A stretch of DNA of 36,605 nucleotides from Methylococcus sp. GTDB taxonomy: Bacteria > Pseudomonadota > Gammaproteobacteria > Methylococcales > Methylococcaceae. A model generated the notes under the pieces. It saw nothing but the letters and a program-made list of their open reading frames with translations. It was not told the origin of the DNA and did no database searches. The position numbers were made by a program, and so were the translations under genes. Position 1 is the first letter of the stretch. Each line of letters starts with the position of its first letter. This document shows positions 1-6,910 of this stretch, in pieces. The stretch lies in assembly GCA_007280285.1 (NCBI GenBank), contig QYQA01000006.1:1-36605 (forward strand), in the 5' to 3' direction.

Positions 1-1423
1 CCGCAGAGAGACTGGTCATGGTCGCCTCGAGATCTTCGAGGGAAGCCTGACCTTCATTGGCAAGGTCGGTGGTGTGATCGGTCACCTGATTGATGCCGGC
101 CATGGTTTGGAGCAATTCTTCGGCGGTGGCCGAAATTTCCTTAGTGGCCGCCGCAATCTCGATGGTTGTCGAGCCGAGATTATTGACTTCGTTACTTTGG
201 GTGCGGGTCATCGCGCCGAGGCTGTTGGCCGTTGAGACCAAATCAATGGTGGAGCGCTGGACCTGGCCGATTAAGGAGTTGAGGTAGTTCACCATCTGGC
301 CGAGGGCATTGATGAGCTTACTGGTTTCATCATGGCCCACCGCGGAAAGATCACCGGTGAGATCTCCCGCAGCGACCCGTTCGGCCGCTTCAACGGCGGT
401 TCTGATGGGTTTTGAAATCGATCGAGCCACCATCAGTGCGATCAATAGAATCGGGGTTAGGATAATGGCAACCACGCCCAGAATGGCCCAGCGCTGCTCG
501 CCGACCATGGCCATCGCTTCTTCTGTGTCCTCCTGGACGGCGATGCCCCAGCGAAAGGAGGGAACATAAATCCAGGAGGCGAGGACAGAACGGCGAAGGA
601 TGCCGATCACCTCGCCTTCGCCAGGATTTCCCTTCATGGCATTTTGAATGCCAACACCGTAGGAATCTCCAGGCTTGACGACGAGCTTAAAGCTGGAATC
701 ACTTCTGTTTCTTAAGGGAGCCGCAATCTTGATGCCCTCTGGGGTCAGGGTGCCGACGACGACGTTGCCGGTATGGCCGAGCCCTTCATAATCACGGACG
801 ATGTCAAAGATCTCCTTGGTATCGATCTGTAAAAGGAGAATGCCGACGCGATGGCCATCTTCAAGGATGATCGGAGCGGACACAAAGCCCAGCGGATCGG
901 CCATGCCAGGAAACAAATCGAAATCAGAAATATCAGCTTCGAGGAGGGTCATGGTCCTTCGAGCGAGACTCGCCAAAGGGGAGTCTCTTTGGGGTCCTGA
1001 GGAGATATTCTGACCGAGGTCGGGGGTATTTGAGGTTTGGTTGATGACTTCGCCTGAGGGCGAGAGGACGATGGCCCCCGTAAATCCGAGGCTTGCCGAA
1101 AAGTAGCTGGTCAGGTGGTCAATCTTGTTTTTTTGCTCGCCCTTCATTTGCGGCGATGCTTTGGGATCCTCAAACGCCACAATAGCATCGGCAAGACGTT
1201 TTAGACGACCGACCACATTAGCCGCGCGGGTCCGCTCAAAGGCATAGATTTCGAGGGAGTTTGCCTTATCCTTGGCCACCATAGCGAGTTTCTGGAGGGT
1301 GTTCTCCCGGAGCGCGTGACTCGATACTTGGTCGATGATCAGCGCCGAAATGATCATCGGCAGGAGGACCAATAATCCAAACCAAAAGATCAATCGGGTG
1401 GCTAAGTTCTGTCGATGTGTCAT
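1..1423 (-). CDS. Methyl-accepting chemotaxis protein, 3' end beyond window
   Basis: Transmembrane chemoreceptor, read on the minus strand and cut by the left edge; about 474 residues are visible. TM1 lies near residues 10-30 (FWFGLLVLLPMIISALII), followed by a periplasmic sensor of about 270 residues that looks like a dCache/PAS-type fold. TM2 (WAILGVVAIILTPILLIALMVA) is followed by a HAMP domain beginning RSISKPIRTAVEAAERVAAGDL. The start of the helical signalling domain follows (repeated T/N/E-rich segments such as EISATAEELLQTMAGI). ATG at 1423 is one start. An in-frame TTG at 1444 overlaps the stop of the upstream gene (TTGA) and has GGAG seven bases upstream, so it may be the true start. 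It is the last visible gene of an STAS / UrtA-like / MCP operon and is the obvious input receptor for the divergent Wsp-like operon. The ligand is not readable from sequence. Confidence 0.93.
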   Translation of the reverse strand, partial: MTHRQNLATRLIFWFGLLVLLPMIISALIIDQVSSHALRENTLQKLAMVAKDKANSLEIYAFERTRAANVVGRLKRLADAIVAFEDPKASPQMKGEQKNKIDHLTSYFSASLGFTGAIVLSPSGEVINQTSNTPDLGQNISSGPQRDSPLASLARRTMTLLEADISDFDLFPGMADPLGFVSAPIILEDGHRVGILLLQIDTKEIFDIVRDYEGLGHTGNVVVGTLTPEGIKIAAPLRNRSDSSFKLVVKPGDSYGVGIQNAMKGNPGEGEVIGILRRSVLASWIYVPSFRWGIAVQEDTEEAMAMVGEQRWAILGVVAIILTPILLIALMVARSISKPIRTAVEAAERVAAGDLTGDLSAVGHDETSKLINALGQMVNYLNSLIGQVQRSTIDLVSTANSLGAMTRTQSNEVNNLGSTTIEIAAATKEISATAEELLQTMAGINQVTDHTTDLANEGQASLEDLEATMTSLSA

Positions 1424-1440
1424 CCACTCTGGAATGAGCT

Positions 1441-2751
1441 TCAAGGCCTTTCTCCGGGTATCTTGGCGCTGGGTGAACGGTTAACCCATTGCTGCCCCCA
1501 GGTGTTATAGAGGTTCTCCAAAAACGCATTCCATTCCGGGGCTGATCGTGACGAGGGGTAAGGAATGGGCCGGATTGGATGTTCAGCCGACCAGACAATC
1601 TCAATGGCGCCTTCGGCATTGATCTTGCCCATATTGAAGGAACGCCAGGCATGACGGGTGGAAGAATCCACCGTGACGATGCCTTCTGGGGCATCGTAAC
1701 TTAAGCCGAGGATTCCTTGGCCGACCTCCGTGGGTTCCGTGCTTTCGGCGCGCTCGACCCCAAGGTGCCAGAACATGGTGCTGAAGTAGGCGGTTTCGGT
1801 AAAGTCGCTGACGACGCGGTCGTGTCCGTAGCGGGCTCTAAAGCGGCCGATAAACGCTTCGTTTTCCGGTCGCTCAATCGTCTGAAAATAACCAAAAGCC
1901 ACGTAATGGCCTCGAAGGTCGGCATGAGGGATCGCTTTGGTCTCGGTTTCTGCGATCGAGAAAGAGATCACCGGCGTTTTTTCGGCCGTGATTCCAGCTT
2001 CGCGAAGGGCCCTGTAGAAGGGGGCGTTTGAATCACCGACAACCGTGCTCAGAATGACGTCAGGCTTAGCGGCTTTAATTTGCCGGACGGCCTCGCTGGC
2101 GTCCAGTCCGCCGAAGGGCATATACATCTCTCCCACCGTTTCGCCGCCCAAGGCCTTGAGTTGGTCGCTCACAATCGCGTTCACCGAATGCGGCCAGATA
2201 TAGTCAGAACCGATCAGGAAGAAGCGTTTGCCAAGATTCTCGAAAGCCCAGTTGACGGCAGGCAACACCTGCTGATTGGGGGCTGCCCCCATGTAGATGA
2301 TATTGGGGGAGTTTTCAAGTCCCTCATAGGCCATGGGATAAATCAGGAGACTGTTGTTCCGCTCGATAATGGGCTTAACGGTTTTTCTGCAGGCGGAGGT
2401 CCAACAACCGATGACGGTCGACACCTGATCTTGGACAAGCAGCTTTTCAACGCTTACCGCGGCGGTCTCCGGATTGGATTCGGTGTCGGCGACGATGGCT
2501 TCAACCTGCATGCCAAGGACACCGCCGGTTGCATTAATTTCTTCAATGGCGAGGAGCTCGGCTTCTACCATCGATTTCTCGCTGACGGCCATCGGTCCCG
2601 TGAGGGCATGGAGAATCCCGATCCGTACCGTTTGTTTTTCTTGGTACTGAAAGAAGAGCCATCCCGCTAACGCGGCGGCAAGGAGCCCGAGAAGAGCCCA
2701 GCGGGAGCCTAAAGCGACACGAAGTGGCCGGGATTTCTCAGGGAGATTCAC
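1441..2751 (-). CDS. UrtA/AmiC-like periplasmic ligand-binding protein, no transporter
   Basis: Type I periplasmic-binding protein of the urea/short-chain amide family, 436 residues. A hydrophobic N-terminal segment around residues 18-36 (WALLGLLAAALAGWLFFQ) looks like a signal anchor or signal peptide. The mature part starts at TVRIGILHALTGPMA and carries UrtA-type blocks: GCWTSACRKTVKP, YEGLENSPNIIYMGAAPNQQ, FLIGSDYIWPHS. It starts at GTG, one base after the stop of the STAS gene, and its stop touches the MCP start, so the three genes look translationally coupled. No urtBCDE permease or ATPase genes are near. I therefore infer it is a sensory binding protein that presents ligand to the MCP rather than part of an ABC importer. 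Urea, amide or a branched amino acid are all possible ligands. Confidence 0.85.
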   Translation of the reverse strand: MNLPEKSRPLRVALGSRWALLGLLAAALAGWLFFQYQEKQTVRIGILHALTGPMAVSEKSMVEAELLAIEEINATGGVLGMQVEAIVADTESNPETAAVSVEKLLVQDQVSTVIGCWTSACRKTVKPIIERNNSLLIYPMAYEGLENSPNIIYMGAAPNQQVLPAVNWAFENLGKRFFLIGSDYIWPHSVNAIVSDQLKALGGETVGEMYMPFGGLDASEAVRQIKAAKPDVILSTVVGDSNAPFYRALREAGITAEKTPVISFSIAETETKAIPHADLRGHYVAFGYFQTIERPENEAFIGRFRARYGHDRVVSDFTETAYFSTMFWHLGVERAESTEPTEVGQGILGLSYDAPEGIVTVDSSTRHAWRSFNMGKINAEGAIEIVWSAEHPIRPIPYPSSRSAPEWNAFLENLYNTWGQQWVNRSPSAKIPGERP

Positions 2752-2752
2752 G

Positions 2753-3079
2753 CTAGATCGCTTCGGCGACGGTCGGTACTATAACGAAGAGCTTGCTGAA
2801 GCCGCTGATCTCAAAGACATCCATGAGGGTCGCATTCAGGCCGCAGAGTTTGACTTTGCCGCCGATCGGTTCGAGGCGTTTAGCGATCAACAGGATCGCC
2901 CTAAGGCCTGCACTGCTGATGAAGTTGACGCCGCTGAAATCTAGCACATGCTGGTGGTCACCGCCTTCGATCCATACGAGGGCTTCGGCTTCAAGCTCTT
3001 TGGCACTGTTGGCATCAAGTCGGCCGTTTAATGTGAGGACGAGGGCGTTTCCTTTCTTCTCCGTTGAAATCGAGAGCAT
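2753..3079 (-). CDS. STAS-domain anti-sigma factor antagonist (RsbV/SpoIIAA type)
   Basis: A 108-residue single STAS domain. The signature HVLDFSGVNFISSAGLRAIL runs over residues 44-63. The ISSAGLR stretch is the usual phosphorylation loop of proteobacterial antagonists, with Ser55/Ser56 as candidate phosphoserines. In the family, a HATPase kinase phosphorylates this serine and a PP2C phosphatase removes it, and the phosphorylation state decides which partner is bound. Both partner types are encoded here: the kinase at 4075 and the phosphatase at 10200. The gene is first in the leftward operon with the ligand-binding protein and MCP. No strong Shine-Dalgarno is visible before the ATG. It could also act as an HsbA-like adaptor to a diguanylate cyclase or FlgM encoded elsewhere. 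Confidence 0.92.
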   Translation of the reverse strand: MLSISTEKKGNALVLTLNGRLDANSAKELEAEALVWIEGGDHQHVLDFSGVNFISSAGLRAILLIAKRLEPIGGKVKLCGLNATLMDVFEISGFSKLFVIVPTVAEAI

Positions 3080-3202
3080 AGTTTTGTCACCGTTGATTGC
3101 ATGAGGGGGTATGGGGCGTCGCCAAGGGTCGTTCTACCGTCCTTATTCTAGAGCAGTTCCGGTCCTCGAGGAGCCGTTTGGTTTCATTATTTGGTTGATT
3201 CT

Positions 3203-3898
3203 TCAGTCAAGGACCGGAAGGAACGAGGTATTTTCTGCATCCGTGCACCAGAGATCTCCCGTTTCAAGATCAAACCACCAGCCGTGCAGTTTTAAGTCAC
3301 CGGACTTGATGCGTTCCTCGATCCAGGGGTAGGTGGTGAGATTGGCGAGAGAGCCACGAATAGCGGCCCGTTCGGTCAGATGCTGGTGCTGGCAGAGCGT
3401 GGTCACGTCGAGTTCATTCATCCCCTGTCCGTCAAGCCCTTTACCATTGGGGTTATGGAGATACCGGGAGCAGCCAGCAAGCGCGATAGACACCCAACTA
3501 CCAATAAAATCCCGCTCGATTTTATGGCCTGAAACACTCCCCAAAAGGGCCTTGATACCGCCACAGGAGGCATGACCGAGAACCACGATGTGGTTGACCT
3601 TGAGATCCCTCACCGCATACTCGATCGCGGCTCTTGCTCCGTCAACATGACCCTCGAGCTCGAAGGGGGGGACCAAGTTAGCCACATTTCGGATCACAAA
3701 AAGGTCCCCAGGTTGAGCGCCGGTCAGAATGGCAGGGTCGACCCTCGAGTCACTGCAGGCGATGAGCAACACTCGAGGGCTTTGGCCCTGTTCGCTGAGC
3801 TCCTTCATGCGCTCTGGGTCTTGGTGGTAATAGCGGTCTTGGAACCCCTTAATACCATTCAGGAGGTGGGTCAGGACATCATCAGCTGTGGCTTTCAT
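3203..3898 (-). CDS. Beta-class carbonic anhydrase
   Basis: Interconverts CO2 and bicarbonate in the cytoplasm. The zinc and catalytic motifs are present: CSDSRVDP (Cys, then the Asp-Arg dyad) and HASCGG (His and second Cys ligand). The strand motif LFVIRNVANLVPP is also present. I place the start at ATG 3898 (MKATADDVL), which has AAGGA seven bases upstream. An upstream in-frame ATG at 3943 would add 15 residues that do not look like family sequence. Length is then 231 residues, normal for bacterial plant-type beta enzymes. The gene sits alone between the STAS operon and the divergent Wsp-like operon. A link to the neighbouring urea/amide-like sensor is possible but unproven. Confidence 0.95.
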   Translation of the reverse strand: MKATADDVLTHLLNGIKGFQDRYYHQDPERMKELSEQGQSPRVLLIACSDSRVDPAILTGAQPGDLFVIRNVANLVPPFELEGHVDGARAAIEYAVRDLKVNHIVVLGHASCGGIKALLGSVSGHKIERDFIGSWVSIALAGCSRYLHNPNGKGLDGQGMNELDVTTLCQHQHLTERAAIRGSLANLTTYPWIEERIKSGDLKLHGWWFDLETGDLWCTDAENTSFLPVLD

Positions 3899-4074
3899 GG
3901 GCGGATCCTTGTGGGGAATTGATTGGATTCTTCCTACTAGCACTCATCGAAATTCTATACTATAAGATGGCGGTATTTAATAGGTTATGAAGTCTCGTTG
4001 CGACCTCACTATGAGCCGGGACCTAAGTTCCTGAGGTGGGTCGTCAATGACCGATTTTTTTTGAGACCACATTC
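3899..4074. promoter_or_regulatory. Divergent intergenic region before the chemosensory operon
   Basis: This 176-bp gap lies between the leftward carbonic anhydrase and the rightward kinase-cheW operon and must hold both promoters. An AT-rich stretch near 3955-3985 (containing TATACTATAAG) could supply a -10 element. I could not match a confident -35/-10 pair or a sigma-54 or sigma-28 consensus. Confidence 0.3.
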
Positions 4075-4545
4075 ATGATCATAGGCTCTATGAGCGCCTC
4101 TTCCGAAGTGACTGATCCGCTGGTATTGCATTTGCCTCCAGAGGCCTCGAGTCTCGATGTGGTGGCCCAAGCCATTGAGACCTGCGCCATCGAGGGGCAT
4201 TGGGGCGATAAGGCGCGTTACCATGTGGATCTCGTCCTTGAAGAACTTTTGCAGAACATCATTTCTTATGGGTTTCCTGAGGGGCCTTCTGGCGGCATTG
4301 ATCTAACGATCCATCAGTCGCATGGCGAGATTCTGATTCGTCTCGAGGATGATGGCGTTGCGTTTGATCCTTTCAGTATCCCCCCCCCTGACCTGGAGGC
4401 GTCTCTTGATGAGCGCGCTATTGGGGGGCTTGGGGTTTATTTTGCTCGGACCTTTATGGATGACCACCGTTATAGCCGAGTGAATGGGCGTAATTGCGTG
4501 GAGCTCCGGAAACGCATGGTGCCAGCCCACTTGGATGAATCATGA
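4075..4545 (+). CDS. RsbW-type HATPase serine kinase (anti-sigma factor-like)
   Basis: A 156-residue GHKL ATPase of the RsbW/SpoIIAB class. The N-box is VLEELLQNIISYGF (residues 54-67, with Glu57 and Asn61), the G1 box is EDDGVAFDP (91-99) and the G2 box is GGLGVYFA (117-124). The compact size, with no receiver, HAMP or HisKA domain, marks it as a partner-switch kinase rather than a sensor kinase. It should phosphorylate the STAS protein encoded at 2753-3079. No sigma factor gene is in the window, so what it sequesters is unknown. The start could be ATG 4075 or ATG 4090, and the latter has a closer AGG. Its stop overlaps the start of cheW by ATGA, tying its translation to the chemosensory operon. 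Confidence 0.9.
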   Translation: MIIGSMSASSEVTDPLVLHLPPEASSLDVVAQAIETCAIEGHWGDKARYHVDLVLEELLQNIISYGFPEGPSGGIDLTIHQSHGEILIRLEDDGVAFDPFSIPPPDLEASLDERAIGGLGVYFARTFMDDHRYSRVNGRNCVELRKRMVPAHLDES

Positions 4546-4985
4546 GCCATTTGCTGTTCCATCTAGGCGAGGAACAGTTTGCTATCGCGGCGCAGGACAT
4601 CCGGGCGGTCTTACCGCTGTCTCACCTTGAGCCGCTAGCGGCGGCGCCGATTCATGTGGCTGGGCTATTAAGGTTTCGCGGCGTCTTAATCCCTGTCGTG
4701 GATCTCATGCAGTTAAGAGGGCTCGGACCGAGTCAGTGGTTGATGAGCACCCGGGTCGTTCTGCTGAAGTGTGAGCCCCCTCACCAGCTCGCCATTTTGG
4801 CTGAAAAGGCGCTTGAAATGATTGAGCTTGAGACCTCGACGGATTTACCCAAAAGTATCGTTGGCGAAGCGCGCTCTTGGTTGGTGCCCCGGGTTTACCA
4901 AGGCAGCATGGGATTGGTCGAGGTGGTTGATTGGCGATCTTTGTTGACGGATGAGCTCCTGCTGCTGGTAGGGCGGGGCGCCTAA
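4542..4985 (+). CDS. CheW coupling protein 1 (WspB-like)
   Basis: A 147-residue CheW-fold adaptor that links chemoreceptors to CheA. Visible family features are the N-terminal strand pattern LLFHLGEEQFAIAAQDIRAVLPL, the block IHVAGLLRFRGVLIPVVDLMQL typical of CheW, and a C-terminal VEVVDWRSLL segment. It overlaps the kinase gene by four bases and is followed five bases later by cheR. The order CheW, CheR-TPR, CheW, CheA-REC, CheB, REC-output is the Wsp order, so this occupies the WspB position. Confidence 0.9.
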   Translation: MSHLLFHLGEEQFAIAAQDIRAVLPLSHLEPLAAAPIHVAGLLRFRGVLIPVVDLMQLRGLGPSQWLMSTRVVLLKCEPPHQLAILAEKALEMIELETSTDLPKSIVGEARSWLVPRVYQGSMGLVEVVDWRSLLTDELLLLVGRGA

Positions 4986-4990
4986 ACGGA

Positions 4991-6226
4991 ATGGATCTTG
5001 GCGCTGCATTGGTTGAATGGCTCAGTCGCGATTTCGGTCTTGATTCTGCCGTTTTTGGTGATGAAACCATCCAGTCGGCCGTGATGACGCGCCAAAGGCT
5101 CCTCGGGTTAACCGATCACCATGATTATTTTAAACGTTGGCGGATCGACCCGTTGGAGCAGAGCGCGCTGCTTGAGGCGCTCTTGGTTGGGGAGACCTGG
5201 TTTTTTCGGGAGCCCGCTGCGTTCAATCTCCTGGCTGAATGGCTTCAGCGTCACCGAGGGCGAGCGCCTCTTAGAATTCTGACCCTTCCTTGCGCAACCG
5301 GGGAAGAGGCTTGGTCCATTGCGGCGGTGCTGAAGAGTCTTGGTTTTAAGCCTGATGAGGCTCAGATTGAAGCGATGGATATCAGTGTCGCCGCTATCGA
5401 GACCGCGCAGCGGGGGCTTTATCCTGCTAAGCGGTTACGGTTATCTGGGGCGGAACCTTGGTACCATCAGCTGACGCCGAAGGACGGCCTTATCACCATC
5501 GATTGCGAACTCAAAGCCATGGTCAGGTTTACGACAGTGAATGCAGCGGACCGCGAATCGATACTCCAGTGTCGTCCTTACGATGTGATATTTTGCCGAA
5601 ACATGCTGATCTATATGCATGATAAGGCTCGTCTGACCGTGCTTCAGACCTTGCTGATGCGTCTTCAGCCGGAGGGTTTGCTTTTTTTAGGTCATGCAGA
5701 GCGGCCTGCACCCGAGTTGGGTCTCGTGCGGGCGACCAGGGAGGGGACGTTTGCCTGGCAGCGATCGACCAAGGCCGCGGCGCAGCCTTCCCCTTCGCTG
5801 GGTCACCGGCAGCGAATCCTCCCCGGGGTCAAGCGGACGGAACCGATCCTGGCCCACGCCAAAAAAAGGCTGTCAGCCTCGACCTTCAGTGCGCCTCCAG
5901 GGGGCTTTGGGCCTCAAGAGATCTTTGAGGAACACGTGCTTTGGAAGGAGGCCCTAGCCCTGGCCGATCAGGGACGCTTGGAAGAAGCCTATGAGCGGGT
6001 GGGTGCTTTAGAGTTAAAACATGAAATGAATCCCGATCTTCAGTGTTTTGCCGGTGTTCTCCTTGGCGCTTTGGGACGAGTCTCAGAGGCCATGACCCGT
6101 TTTCGTCGGGCGCTTTATCTCAATCCTCAGCATTCTGAAAGCCTGTTGCACCTCCGCCTGCTGTTGGAGGAAAAGGGAGAGCATGAGGCTGCGGAACGAT
6201 TGAAATCACGATGGACAGATTCCTGA
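4991..6226 (+). CDS. CheR methyltransferase with C-terminal TPRs (WspC-like)
   Basis: Uses S-adenosylmethionine to methylate glutamates on the MCP signalling helices. The all-alpha N-terminal domain leads to GETWFFREP (about residues 67-75), then the SAM-binding region LTLPCATGEEAWS (about 97-109) and DVIFCRNMLIYM (about 198-209). A charged linker follows. Residues about 310-405 contain helical tetratricopeptide-like pairs (EALALADQGRLEEAYERV, CFAGVLLGALGRVSEAMTRFRRALYLNP). Such a CheR-TPR fusion, 411 residues long, is typical of WspC and of other alternative-function chemosensory systems. It lies between the two CheW genes. Confidence 0.94.
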   Translation: MDLGAALVEWLSRDFGLDSAVFGDETIQSAVMTRQRLLGLTDHHDYFKRWRIDPLEQSALLEALLVGETWFFREPAAFNLLAEWLQRHRGRAPLRILTLPCATGEEAWSIAAVLKSLGFKPDEAQIEAMDISVAAIETAQRGLYPAKRLRLSGAEPWYHQLTPKDGLITIDCELKAMVRFTTVNAADRESILQCRPYDVIFCRNMLIYMHDKARLTVLQTLLMRLQPEGLLFLGHAERPAPELGLVRATREGTFAWQRSTKAAAQPSPSLGHRQRILPGVKRTEPILAHAKKRLSASTFSAPPGGFGPQEIFEEHVLWKEALALADQGRLEEAYERVGALELKHEMNPDLQCFAGVLLGALGRVSEAMTRFRRALYLNPQHSESLLHLRLLLEEKGEHEAAERLKSRWTDS

Positions 6227-6229
6227 GCC

Positions 6230-6910
6230 ATGGACTTGACGCTCACTAACGAGACGCCACCAGAAGAGTGCTGGAAAGTGGTGGGCATTTGGGGGGACCG
6301 TCTGTGCCCCGAGTTGGCCGAGTTTGTTCATTGCAGAAACTGTCCGGCCTATGGTGTGGCCGGTCGCCAACTCTTAGACCGGCCGCCGCCCCCTGATTAT
6401 CTCAATGAAATGACCGAGCGGGTCGGCAAGGTGCCTGATGTCGTGGATCAAAACCCACTCAAACTGCTGGTCTTTCGGGTCGGCGGCGCTTGGCTTGCGC
6501 TGCCGTCAAGGGTGATCGAGAAAACCCTCGCGCCGGCGCCGGTTATCCCCATTCCGGGCCGCAGTAACCGCCATTTTCTAGGTCTGGTCAATACCTTGGG
6601 CGAATTGCGACTGTGCTTGACGCTGGAGCATTTCATTGACAGTGAGTCGGAGAGCGAGCCTTTAGCCCCCTTGGCGCGCGTCTTTCCGAGAATGTTGATC
6701 GTCAAGTTAGAAGGGGATCGCTGGGTGTTTCGGGCCGATGAGGTGATCGGAACCCTCGATGGGCACTCGCAACAGCTGGAGTCGGTGCCAGCGAACCTTA
6801 AGCGTTCACAGCGCGGCCTTGTCTCCAGTCTTTTTATCTATGGTGGGCATCGTGTGGCGCTATTGAATGAGAAACGGTTGGCCAGCTTGATGATGGAGGC
6901 GCTGGCATGA
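6230..6910 (+). CDS. CheW coupling protein 2 with Cys-rich N-terminus (WspD-like)
   Basis: A 226-residue CheW-domain protein. Residues about 14-50 form an extra N-terminal segment with Cys14, Cys26, Cys36 and Cys39 (including the HCRNCPAYGVAG stretch) and ending LLDRPPPP. This matches the conserved head of WspD proteins. The CheW fold follows from LKLLVFRVGGAWLALPS to the end, with the core block FLGLVNTLGELRLCL. The clustered cysteines could bind metal or respond to redox, which is inference. It starts three bases after the cheR stop and overlaps the CheA hybrid by ATGA. WspB and WspD usually feed different subsets of receptor-kinase contacts. Confidence 0.9.
   Translation: MDLTLTNETPPEECWKVVGIWGDRLCPELAEFVHCRNCPAYGVAGRQLLDRPPPPDYLNEMTERVGKVPDVVDQNPLKLLVFRVGGAWLALPSRVIEKTLAPAPVIPIPGRSNRHFLGLVNTLGELRLCLTLEHFIDSESESEPLAPLARVFPRMLIVKLEGDRWVFRADEVIGTLDGHSQQLESVPANLKRSQRGLVSSLFIYGGHRVALLNEKRLASLMMEALA

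Noticed and set aside
2080-2670. 196-residue plus-strand ORF opposite the UrtA-like gene
   Set aside because: It is antisense to a strongly supported gene and has no recognisable domain.
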